A stretch of 64,000 bases of DNA from Rhea pennata (lineage: Eukaryota > Chordata > Aves > Rheiformes > Rheidae), in contig NC_084668.1 in assembly GCF_028389875.1 (NCBI RefSeq), forward strand, positions 22,559,493-22,623,492, given 5' to 3'. A program made the translations under genes and the position numbers. Positions 49,142-58,905 of this stretch are shown one piece after another. How positions within the stretch are numbered: position 1 is the stretch's first letter; each line of letters starts with the position of its first letter. The notes beneath the pieces were generated by a model that saw only the letters and a program-made list of their open reading frames with translations, searched no databases and was not told where the DNA came from.

Positions 49142-52100
49142 GGCTTGTAGCTGATTCTTACTGTATTCACAGTTTATTTTTCAAAATACTAAGAATTTTA
49201 TTATACAAAATGTTAAGTTATACAGGGATACAGAATTGGACTGAGTGTAATCACGTTCAGTGAAGTCTACTAATGAGAACCAGACATAGCTAACATAATC
49301 TGGGATAGATAGAAGAAAAGTTACAATGAACATTTTATTAAATATGTGAGTACATTAAAGTTTAGTATTACTTTTCACTGCAGAAGTTCTAAGGTGTGAT
49401 ATTAATGTTTGAAATTACGTAGTAGCATTTTTGTGCTATAATTTTAAGGATATTACCTTTACCTCAGCTTAAAAAAAATGTTTACCATGATATGTCTAAA
49501 TGTTATTGAATAAATGCTTTACTTGTTCATTTTCATATGAAAAACAAATGCTCAAACAATAATGTGTCCCTCTAAGTCCATATAAGTCTTTGAGATTAAG
49601 AAATTGGTTAATTTATTCAAGCTTAGATAGACATACATATATCAAATAATTTCCTTTGGTTTCTTAGATATGAGTGAGTTTACACTATTGCCTTTAGCTG
49701 CTCTGTGTTATGTAATTTTTCTTTCAGTAATTCTTAATGAAGATCTGTTTGGATAATTAAGACAGAGCAGATGGTTATCAAATGCTTTTGACTCTTACAG
49801 GGCTGAGCTTTCCAGTGTCTGTTTCTTTGTTTAACCACAGCAGTCTAAAGGACCTGAAATCCCAGAATGAAAACTTTGGGAGAATTTATTTTCCTTGAAG
49901 AGATCTTCCTGTATTGTAAAGGTGCCTTTGCAGATCTCCAATACTTGGTACAAGGTACAAAGTGCAATGGAGAGGATGTCTCTTTATCTTGGTGGCCTCT
50001 ACAGGTCGCTTCTGAAGTCCCTCTTTTCACTAGCATGTTAGTGTTTTTCATGTTTCTTGTATAGAATTACTGTAAAGAGTAAGACAAGAATAACTGTTCT
50101 TCTTCAAATTACTTTTAAAATCTGTGTGTCATCTGCTTTTACAGACCCATACTCATGAAAAGACAAGGTGTGTGTCAAAGTAGTCAGAAGGTGTCAGTCT
50201 GGTAAGGGGGAATGCTTAGGTTGCTCTTGAAGTTGGACTCGTTGCCACAGCTACTCTGTTACTGTTCTGCAGGGCCCATAAATGAAACCAGGAAAAATTC
50301 ACCTACTTTTATGGAGGAATTGTTCAGAAAAGGGGGAGCAAACACAAAAGGACTGACTGGAGGGTCTCTGAAAGGCTTGGAAGCTTTGCTTAAACTCATT
50401 CTGTCTGGTTGATCAAATGTAGGGACCTGTAGGGGCAATCAACCTAGTAACTCAGAAAATGATAGAGGTTCAAGTAACTAAAACTGCACATAAATACAAA
50501 CTCTAGTAAAAGGATTTGTACCCCTTGAACTGAAAACCTCAGAGGTTTTTTATGATGCTTCTCAGGTCTGTTCGTAGCTTCCCAAGTCTCGGAAAAGTCA
50601 GACTTTTTTTGAACTAATTTGTCTTTAACTACATTTTGAAGAAAATGATTTAGATAAATATCTTTATTATACTTACATAATAAAGACAAGTTATTTTTAA
50701 AATGTATATAACATGTATATAACTGACTATAAAACACAAAGCTAGTTTTCACTCTGAATGTGATTAAAAAAAATTGTTAATAAATAATGCTTCTCCATCT
50801 TTTGAGTGATTGGCATTATTCAAATAATTTCCAAAAGAGCTTTGTATTTTCTGTATTCTTTTTTGACTAAAATTTACATTTTCAAAATGTGGTTTTTATC
50901 TAAAATACATTTTAAAACTATGGATCAATCTGCTGCTGTTTGGACAAGAATTACTTAAAGCTCTTGACAGTTATCTTTCATTCACCTGGACTCCATGTTA
51001 AATATGCCTTGAAGATCCTATTCATTTATTGATGGATACATTTTTTTAATGAGTTAAAAATAGTAACCAGAGTTTAGTAGTACCAGTCTTTTTTCTACAG
51101 ATTACAAACTGTTGCAATGCTTATATAGCCTATCTTTGGCTAGCAGTGGGTGTGTTAATATTGGAAGGCACTGAGGGCAATTTCACATCAATACATATGC
51201 TGAATTCCAGGTCTAACATTTCAGATACTGGAAGGGGAAATTCTGGACTCTTTTTACTTCCTAGAAAACCTGCTCATTGGTCATTTTGCAGCCTTAGTAT
51301 TGCTAGAGCCTTTGTACAGAATTTCTGTGAAGGAAATAGTGAATCAACTTCTCTAATTTCAAGCTTTTCTATGTGACATGAATAGCATGAATTCTAATCT
51401 CTCTCAGATGTTTCAGAATTTTGCTAGCTCACCTTACTTTCAATTTGGTTTAGTTTCAGTTTAGACTTCTGTTTAAAGGGATTATTAATCTGTGAAGAGA
51501 AAAGATAATTTGTATGACTGATAGGAGAATGCTAAGGAATGAAGTCCCAAGTTGGTGTTCTGTCCTCAGAGTCAGGCGAGAGTGAAGCTAGGCATTGTTA
51601 TCTGCTTTGCAGAGAACTCGGCTGTCAGAGTTATCAGAGCACTATCCATTGTACACTCCCAAATCCCTTCCCAGACATTTCCTTTAAACCTTGTAAGCAT
51701 TACGTCTCTCTTAAGATAGATTACCCTTAAAGTGGGTATTGACCGTAATGAGGTAGGTTATGCTTGATTCATTGTTCAAAGCAGTGCTGCTCTTATCTGA
51801 TGTGCATAAGCTTTAAAACTTTGTTCTGGCTCAATATGAACTGTTGAAGATAGCAAGGCTAAATTATGTCTCTTGTTCTAGTACTGAGTAGCTAACATCC
51901 ACCTAGATGGCATGATTCTTCTCTTTCATGTTTGTCTCCTTCCAGCGCTGCTACCAAAATGCCAGTAAGAGGAATCAGGAGCTTTAGGTAAATGAGAGTT
52001 TGCAGAGAAGTTTTGAAGGGCTAAAGTAGGAGATGAGAATCTATTATTTGAAAAGATGTGAATATGTGTCATAACATGTGCAACACTGATAATCTGATTT

Positions 52101-53364
52101 TCTCTTTCAGATCGATATCTTCAATTTGAATCACTTCTCTTTCTTGATTTAGGATTTCTTCCCTGAAATTACTCTTTAGTATTGTTGTATGATCTCCCAT
52201 ACTAAATACTGAAAAGAAAAGCATGTGTAACAGCTGATGGATTTGCTTAAAACCTATACTCTCCTCCTCCTTCAAAACAGCATGATTCTGTTATGGTAAG
52301 AATGCTAATATGAGATTCCTTCAGATTAGGGAGTAATTAGTTGTTCTTTCAAGTAGAGAGAAGGAAGTTTTTCCTACCTGCACATCAACTTTCTCTGATG
52401 GAAAATTTAGTATCTAACATGACTGCTCAGGGTACTATGTTCTGATTGCCTTTTTTTTTGTACCTGCTTATATTGTTCTGTTTCCAAAATGTGTTTCTAT
52501 GCTATATTTTCAACTTTATTATAAATGTTAGTTAAGTATTGTGTTCTTCTGAAAACCACTTTCATTTCAATCAAGTGCATTTAACTTTCCTTTTGAAAGA
52601 GTATTTTAATTTCTGTAATATTGTAACTAAAAAAATACCAGAAGGATTAAAGTTTTTAGGTGTGATGTTGCGAAAGGCCTATTGAAAGCCTATTATTCTA
52701 CTGGCTACCAATTACTATTTAGGGTAAACTGCCAAACCCATCAAGCTAAAACCTGACTTGACCATCACAGGAGAAAAAAAAAGTGCACAATTACAATGAT
52801 CCTGAAAACTTGAGAATAGTTTAGGAAAGTCCGTACCAGATAAGAGTGCAGTTATGGCGTGAGAAGTGGTTTTTTTAAAGTAGCAGGAAGACATGTTCCC
52901 ATCTCCTGAAGATTCTTTATCAACTATGCACAGATTCCAGCTCTCAAAATTAATTCTGAGATTGATGAGCTGAGCTGCATTTTGTCTTGCAGCAACATTA
53001 CTTAAATTATTGATTGTTATAAATATAAACTGATGCCCTGGTATGGGATAAAAAGATATAGTCAGTGAGACAAGTAACAATTATGACAACATATCACAAG
53101 GGGAAAATCCAAACATTAGTTCTAATGACTCTACAGAGCTAGAGAGAGAGGCTGGGAATAACATTTATGACAGTCACAAGGTAGATAGTTACAGTTTCCT
53201 AAAACTGATGGAGAGCAGACTTACTGCTATCATTTCTATTATTTTTCGTGCTACAATCACAATTCCATGACCTAAATAGTTGTATTTTATTTATATGATC
53301 CATCTAGATAAATAAGGTTTTCTGTTGGTTTTTACTTTGTTTTAGTTTGGAAGTAGGGTTTGGA

Positions 53365-53400
53365 TTTTTTTATTTTTTTATTTTATTTTATTTTATTTTT
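53365..53400. repeat. (TTTTA)n microsatellite
   Basis: T-rich run ending in four or more ATTTT units. Confidence 0.9.
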
Positions 53401-54340
53401 GCTTGCTTCTATGTTTGCTTGGTAGTGCTGACAGTGGGGATTTGCTGCTGCTATTATTTGGGGATGTGGGTTGTTCTTTGTATTGTTTTTTAGATGAAGC
53501 AGATCAAAATGGACAGTGACAAGTGTTAGCATGAATAAGGAAGGGAATATCCTGCAAAAAGAAGCCACAAAGTACGTAAAACAATGTGTATCAGATTAAA
53601 GTTCTCTAAATGCCCTTCCTCACAGCAGTGCAGAATGTTTTAGCTAGCGCTTATCTTTTGAAATTCAGGCAATGGGCATGACCTTAAAAATGGGATGCTT
53701 GGATAGATCGGTGACTGATCAGTCATAAACCCAAAGCAAATATATCTCTTACCTTCAAAAAGTTTTTATCAAGTGACATAAAAGGGATAGACCAAGTTTT
53801 CTCTAGAATAGAGTATAAATCCATAGTTTTCACATGATTTCCACTTGCAGATTTTTTTGGACAGGGACAAATAATTAGAGCAGTCCATTCAAGTCCATTA
53901 ATTTTTCTTGCTGTGTTCATTTTTTGTTACAGACAAATACAGTAGTTTGTATTTTTTAGCACCGCAAGTGAGAACCAAGCAAATTCTGAATTACTTAGTT
54001 TTTAAGTGTTTTCTGACTTTTGTTCATGAAGATTTAGGGAAATTTCTCATTTGAATCTATTGAATTCTAATGAAGTTGTAGGTAAATAAAATGTTGGGTA
54101 CCAGAAAAGGTGGAAAGGGATTAATTAATAAATTAATATAGTTTGTAATAACATTCAGCATAATGGGTTACAAACAATTATAACTGTGTGATTTTAAAAA
54201 AGAATCACAGGCTGTGAAGATAAAAATTCAAAAACATGATTTCAGGAACCTCTCTGATGTTCAGTGTCTGTCATGTTGAGTAAGCTTTTAAGAAAAGAAA
54301 ATGCCTGATCCCTACCACTTAAAGTATTCACAGTGTTGGG

Positions 54341-54395
54341 GAGAAAAAAGAAAAAAAAAAAAGAAAGAAAGAAAGAAAAAAATGAAAGGAAAGGA
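54341..54395. repeat. (GAAA)n/poly(A) purine tract
   Basis: A-rich run with four GAAA units. It is pure purine on the + strand over about 40 nt. Confidence 0.9.
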
Positions 54396-55373
54396 CATTT
54401 CAAATTTAGAAGGCAACAGTGATGAGAACTTTCATGGAGAAAAACAACTATCATAAAAATCACCAAAAGGCCAATTTACTTCCCTCGCTGTAGATAAATG
54501 TGTATATAACATGATTATAGTTTAGAATATGAGAAAGAAAATAAGTATTAAGATAGAATGCCTTTCCCAAATGCTTTTAAATTGCCACATAGGTACATTT
54601 TGAACTCCTAAGTTCAAAAGTGTAGGCAAAAGACCCTCCTCTCACTTTAAAATATTGTATACAGCTCCTGGCCTGTTCGAACCTATAGACTGCCATACAA
54701 ACAAACAATATTTTTCTGCTCAGTGCTCATTTTTATGTGCCCATAGTTATAACCATTGTATAATCATTGACCATTCTTTGTCGCTAAATATATTTATTAT
54801 ATTGCTTTTATTTATTTATTTTCCCTCCCAAGGTACTCAAGATCCATATTTTAGTGTATTCAGTTGATGAACAGAGGTGAACTGGAAGAGACCCTGCAGC
54901 TTTTGTAAGTAATGTCTAGGTATTGGATGCAAGCTCCAAGCAAAGGAATCTCTGCACCCTGCTATCTTGCTGGTGCTGTGGATTGGTATCTTTTCCTGTG
55001 CATATTTCACAAGCTCAGTAACTGTCAGGGGTAATAGGCAAAGGCCAGGCCTTCTGGGGCTCTAACCTGCATCGGGCACAATACCCAGTGTTCTCCATAA
55101 CCCGTGCTTATGGTGCACTCCAGCACCAGCAACAGAAAAACAGCCAACACACTGAAGAGGAAAACAGCAGAGGGGGGTGAGCAAACAACCCCGGGCAGCA
55201 CGGTTTGATGGGGAGGCGGCGAACTCCCACTGAAACTGCACCCGCTCTGCGCCGCCCCTGCCTTCTAGGCACGTTCAGCCGGCGGGTGCTCCAAAGGCCC
55301 CGGCTGGGCACGGGGCGCGCGCGGCGCCGCCCCGCCGTTTGCCCTGGCTCCGTCCCGCCCCGCTCGCCGTCGC

Positions 55374-55402
55374 GGGGGCCGGGGCCGGGGCCGGGGCCGG
55401 GG
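55374..55402 (+). repeat. (GGGGCC)n hexanucleotide run
   Basis: About 4.5 GGGGCC units on the + strand, giving at least four G4 runs and thus strong G-quadruplex potential. Confidence 0.9.
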
Positions 55403-55454
55403 AGGCCGCGCCGCGCGGCGGCGGCTTCGCGGCGGCGCCGCGCTGGAGGTGCGG

Positions 55455-55467
55455 CGCCACCTAGCGG
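55455..55467 (-). promoter_or_regulatory. CTCF-like motif
   Basis: CGCCACCTAGCGG fits the reverse-complement CTCF core (YGCCMYCTRSTGG) with one mismatch. Prediction by eye. Confidence 0.35.
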
Positions 55468-55555
55468 GGACGCGGGTTTGCTTCGGCCTCGCCGCCGGGC
55501 GGTGCTGCCGGGCCGGCGCCCGGCGCCTCCGCGGCCCCGGGCCCCGCCGCGCCCC

Positions 55556-55576
55556 GGCGCTGTCCGCGGTGCTGAG
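55556..55576 (-). promoter_or_regulatory. RE1/NRSE element (REST-binding) upstream of GAD1
   Basis: The + strand reads GGCGCTGTCC, then GC, then GGTGCTGAG. Both half-sites of the 21-bp RE1 consensus are present in correct order with the canonical 2-bp gap, and only about two positions deviate from the commonly quoted consensus. REST represses neuronal genes in non-neuronal cells, and GAD1 is a neuronal gene 1.9 kb downstream. Confidence 0.75.
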
Positions 55577-55981
55577 CGGAGCCCTGCTGCCCGGCCGGTC
55601 TGCATCCCTCCCCGGCGGGCCCGGCTCTCCCCGAGGGTGCGCGTGTCTGTACCAAAATGCATATATTTGCTTCAGGACACACAGTGGGAGGGCCAAAAGG
55701 GAAAGAATGGGCGCCCGCGACGTGTGCCTGCCCCGGCGCTCACAGGCTGAGCCTGGTCGCGCCTCCTGCCTTCGGGGATCTTGGCAGGTTCATTTTTCAC
55801 ATTCTGTACTGCAGTCCTGCCACGATTTCCCATAGTCATATATGTTTATATATGAATAATTATAGAGACAAATAGTCGTAATTATTATTTCTCATGCTCT
55901 GCAGGGGATATTTTGCCCGGTTGATTGCAACTGCCTTTAAAACCATAGGAAATACATGGCAAAGGGACCCATTTGGAGAGC

Positions 55982-56195
55982 GGACTGACTGACTGAGAGC
56001 ATTAAGTAGCCAAGACGATTGTTTTGCAGTGCAGACCCGGCACTAATAGCTGGAGATATTAGTACCTCTACACCTATATTTAAAGCTGTTTTTTCTGCTC
56101 TCAGTGTTTTCATTATTCCTCCAATTCCTGGGTGGTAGGTGTGCACGGCAAAACGATCGTCTTGGCTACTTAATGCTGTCAGCCGGTCAGTCTCC
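55982..56195. repeat. Long near-perfect inverted repeat upstream of GAD1
   Basis: Left arm about 55982-56037 (55980 if the outer pairing is included), right arm 56138-56195, with a spacer of about 100 nt. The inner 22 bp are perfectly complementary (around CATTAAGTAGCCAAGACGAT). Beyond them, toward the spacer, only 3 of 18 pairs differ, one of them a G-U-type change, and the outer 18 positions match at 13. The spacer holds its own small stem, ACTAATA (56042-56048) with TATTAGT (56057-56063). Candidates are an ancient palindromic repeat of the Eulor kind kept as a regulatory element, a MITE remnant, or a structured RNA. Confidence 0.85.
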
Positions 56196-56694
56196 TATCC
56201 AAAAAAAGGCTTTTAACTTTTTGCTTTTCCCTTCAAGTCCTTGAAGAAGGACGTGTCCCTGCTGCTCGTTACAGTGTCAGCAGTCCTGGCTGCGCAGCAT
56301 TCCCCTGCACGGGGTGAAATCCTCCGTCTTCGTCAGCCTGTTTTCCCTCCTCCATTCGCCTTGTAGGTACCTCCCAGCCCCTTGCGTGTCATCTTGGCGA
56401 GTAGGGTTTGTTTTAGCCATTTGTGTAGCTACCTCGACATGTTGAAATGTAACACTGCGGTCACCATTGCCAATTATTAGAAAGCATCTTTGGGGGATGG
56501 GGTGGGGAAACAGAATGAGATTTTGAGTTGTCGGGGGTAGAAAAAAATGATTGTCTTAATGTTTCTATTTTTAGCAAAAGGCTGTCTGGTATAAAGCCGT
56601 AATCTAACGAAAGCATTGAAGGTAAGTCACAGAAAACCAGATGTTCCCTTGTCGCTGGGAGAGACAAAAAGAGTCTCCGGTCTTTGAGTCTCTG

Positions 56695-56708
56695 CCACCC
56701 CCTGGCGG
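56695..56708 (-). promoter_or_regulatory. CTCF-like motif 0.7 kb upstream of the GAD1 TATA box
   Basis: CCACCCCCTGGCGG contains the CCCCCTGG core of the reverse-complement CTCF site and ends in CGG in place of TGG. Same orientation as the one at 55455. Prediction by eye. Confidence 0.35.
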
Positions 56709-56999
56709 AGAGTTGGGCGGAGGGAGCTGGTCCTAGTTGGGAGGTTTTGTGAAGGGGAATAAATGAATGGGGCACATAACATTCTTATCACAGTGAAGGG
56801 AGGGGGATGTTTTTGCTAAGGTACATTTAACACGGACCCCGCCTGACTCATTTCTCGGCCAGCACAGTGTACAGGGGCGTGCAGCGCTGAAGTGGGAACA
56901 AAGGCAGCTAAAGGGGCGCTCCAAGCTGAAGATCAGATGGTTTTTGCTTTAAGCAGATGTTCTAAGAAAGCAAGTGCCTGTTAGCTTCGAGTAAAGTAA

Positions 57000-57290
57000 A
57001 TGCAACCGAGGGGCAGCCCGCCGGCGTCGCTTGCAGCGCTCCGCGGGGCACGGGGGCAGGCAGCAGGGGTGGCAGGGGGAAGACCCCGCGAGGGTGTCCG
57101 GCCCGGCCCTGCCCCCACGGGCCGCTCCTCTCCGCACCGGCTGCGCTGCCCGGGGCCGCCCGGCCCGCGCCCCGCCGCGGCGGGACCCGGCGGCCGCCGG
57201 CGCCGAGCGCCGCCCCCGCCCCCGAGCCGGGGGGCGCAGCGGCTGCGGGCGGCGCGGCGCGGCGCGGGGGGGCGGCGGCGGCCCTGTGAC
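57000..57290. promoter_or_regulatory. GAD1: CpG island at the GAD1 promoter
   Basis: Dense CpG DNA immediately upstream of the core promoter, with several CCGCCCC/GGGGCGG boxes. An AP-1-like TGACTCA lies at its 3' edge (57287-57293). Confidence 0.65.
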
Positions 57291-57394
57291 TCATGCCTGC
57301 GTCGAAGCAGATCAACCAGAGATTCACGCTTTAAAAAAGCAAATCCGAGTACTCGGGGAAAAAAAGGTCATCTCGCATTAAATTCCGTGGCGCG

Positions 57395-57432
57395 ATTGGT
57401 ATTCCGACGTCGTTTCTGGCGGAGTTTATAAG
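57395..57432 (+). promoter_or_regulatory. GAD1: GAD1 core promoter (inverted CCAAT, CRE-like word, TATA)
   Basis: In order: ATTGG (inverted CCAAT) at 57395-57399, a GACGTC word at 57406-57411, and TTTATAAG at 57425-57432. The spacing fits a focused start near 57455-57460. It sits directly before a spliced non-coding exon, which supports the call. Confidence 0.7.
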
Positions 57433-57454
57433 CGGCGAGTCGCTCCCCGGCTGG

Positions 57455-57508
57455 AGTCGCCCTGCCTGCTTGGACTCTGGGAGTGAGAGTGGTCCGCTTG
57501 TCCCCTCG
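57455..57508 (+). other. GAD1: GAD1 non-coding first exon (5'UTR)
   Basis: Start inferred from the TATA box; the end is set by the strong donor CCTCG|GTAAGT. It has no ATG. The 5' end is approximate. Confidence 0.55.
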
Positions 57509-58757
57509 GTAAGTCTCCTCTAAACTACATATTATTTCTCAAGCCTTTGGGAGAATCTTTCTGAGGATCTGGATTTTTTTTTTCCTTAAAACCGATTATG
57601 CTCTGCCATACCCACAGAGGAATAACGGGTATTTTGAGGCAGCCAGCGCCTAGACATGGTGCTAACCTGTTACTTCTCTTCCAGGCATTGTCTAGCGAAT
57701 CTCTACTGCCTTAGGATTACTTTTCTTTCTTTCTCTCTCAAAGAAGTAAGATACCTGTTTCCCATTGAAATCATTGATCCGTTACTTTTACATGCGGGCG
57801 TGTAAATCCACCCAGCAACGAAAATGAATGAGTAGTTACCGATTTTTAAAAAGCAGCTAACAAAGAACATATTCATTCATTACTGCGACCTTGACTTTCT
57901 TCACAAGGCGAATAAAATAAATCTCAGGTAGCCATAGGGACAAAGAGGTGAGCGGAACATTGACTCGACGGTTTTCGATCAACTACCAATTTTGGTTATC
58001 GAAGTACCGTGTCCGCCAGGAAAGAACTGAACATCTAGCGAGGAGCAAGGGCTAGTCCAGCATCTTCCACCAGACATGCTTTCTCCTGCCATTGGTGCCA
58101 TTAAGGCTAACGCTTGTCTAGGAGAGCCCTGGTTTGCGTTTGAACAGCTGATTTGCTGCACACATGTGTGTGTAAATGCATATGTGTGTGACGCATATAA
58201 TCGGACTTGGGCAGAAACGCACCTTTGTTGTGGCATTGGTTTATATATCGGTCTTTCCTCGATGTTGTTAAGCCTGGCGTGTATTTCAGGGATTGGATGA
58301 TAAGGCACAGAAATGGGCTCATTTTGGGATTGTAGGTCGCTCGGGCTGGTAATTTCAAAACCTGCTTTGTAAATTGGTTTTAATTTGACGCGAGGCGCAT
58401 AATTGCCCTGCTCGTTGATATAATTGCGATAGACTTCACGGTCTGCTAAATCCGCCACTGCGCGCAGGAGGCAGCGCCTCGGCATCCAGCGGGGGCTTGT
58501 TTTGCTCTTCAGCCTGTCCCGGCATCTCCCTGCCGCCACTGCCGCCCCGCGGGCCGGGCCGGGCCGGGCCGGGCGCGGCCGCCCGGGCTCCCCAGGCTGC
58601 AGCCCCGCGGGCGGCGCCCCGCCACCGCCGCTGCCACCTCGCCGGGACTTTAACTGCTTATTGCTGGCTGCAGCCTCCTGCCCTCTAGCATCTGAGCAGG
58701 ACTCCTTGTGGTCCTCCAGGAGACCAGACCCCTAAAGCCACCTCTTCTCCCTTCCAG
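57509..58757 (+). other. GAD1 5' intron with candidate conserved enhancer
   Basis: About 1.2 kb from the GTAAGT donor to the likely acceptor CCCTTCCAG at 58757; CCCTCTAG at 58689 is an alternative. Around 58150-58480 it is moderately AT-rich yet keeps many CpGs, and it carries paired TAATTG words at 58400-58405 and 58421-58426. A 186-codon minus-strand frame (57979-58539) spans it but is not called as a gene. A (GGGCC)n run lies at 58551-58573. Confidence 0.55.
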
Positions 58758-58835
58758 TGAATTTTTTCCTGCCCATCCCTCAGAGGAATATTGGAGGAAA
58801 AACCGGGCTCCGAGGACCGAGACTTTTCTGAACGG

Positions 58836-58905
58836 ATGGCTTCCTCCGCTCCTTCGTCCTCCAACGACGCTCCGGACCCCACCCCAACTAATTTGCGACC
58901 CACAA
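58836..58905 (+). CDS. GAD1: GAD1 coding exon 1
   Basis: ATG in CGGATGG context, 23 codons plus one base, donor CACAA|GTAGGT. The 5'UTR part of this exon probably begins at 58758. Confidence 0.93.

Larger units (their letters stand above)
49142..55200. other. Intergenic DNA between ERICH2 and GAD1
   Basis: About 6 kb of AT-rich DNA with no gene support. Simple repeats lie at 53365-53400 (ATTTT) and 54341-54395 (GAAA). The largest open frames (121 codons near 52.7-53.1 kb on the minus strand, 102 near 50.5 kb) have no domain or exon signals. Confidence 0.6.
55215..55760. promoter_or_regulatory. CpG island 1.7-2.2 kb upstream of the GAD1 promoter
   Basis: A dense CpG island with overlapping open frames on both strands caused by its GC content. 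It contains a (GGGGCC)n run (55374-55402), a CTCF-like word (55455-55467) and an RE1-like site (55556-55576). Mammalian GAD1 has alternative upstream first exons, so this could be an alternative promoter; no donor site was confidently paired here. Confidence 0.6.

Noticed and set aside
48808-49146. Target-site duplication for the putative LTR
   Set aside because: The flanks (GGGCA and GGCTT) do not match well enough, so no duplication was claimed.
55108-55835. Frames of 128-184 codons on both strands upstream of GAD1
   Set aside because: Same CpG-island artefact; no start context or splice structure distinguishes any of them.
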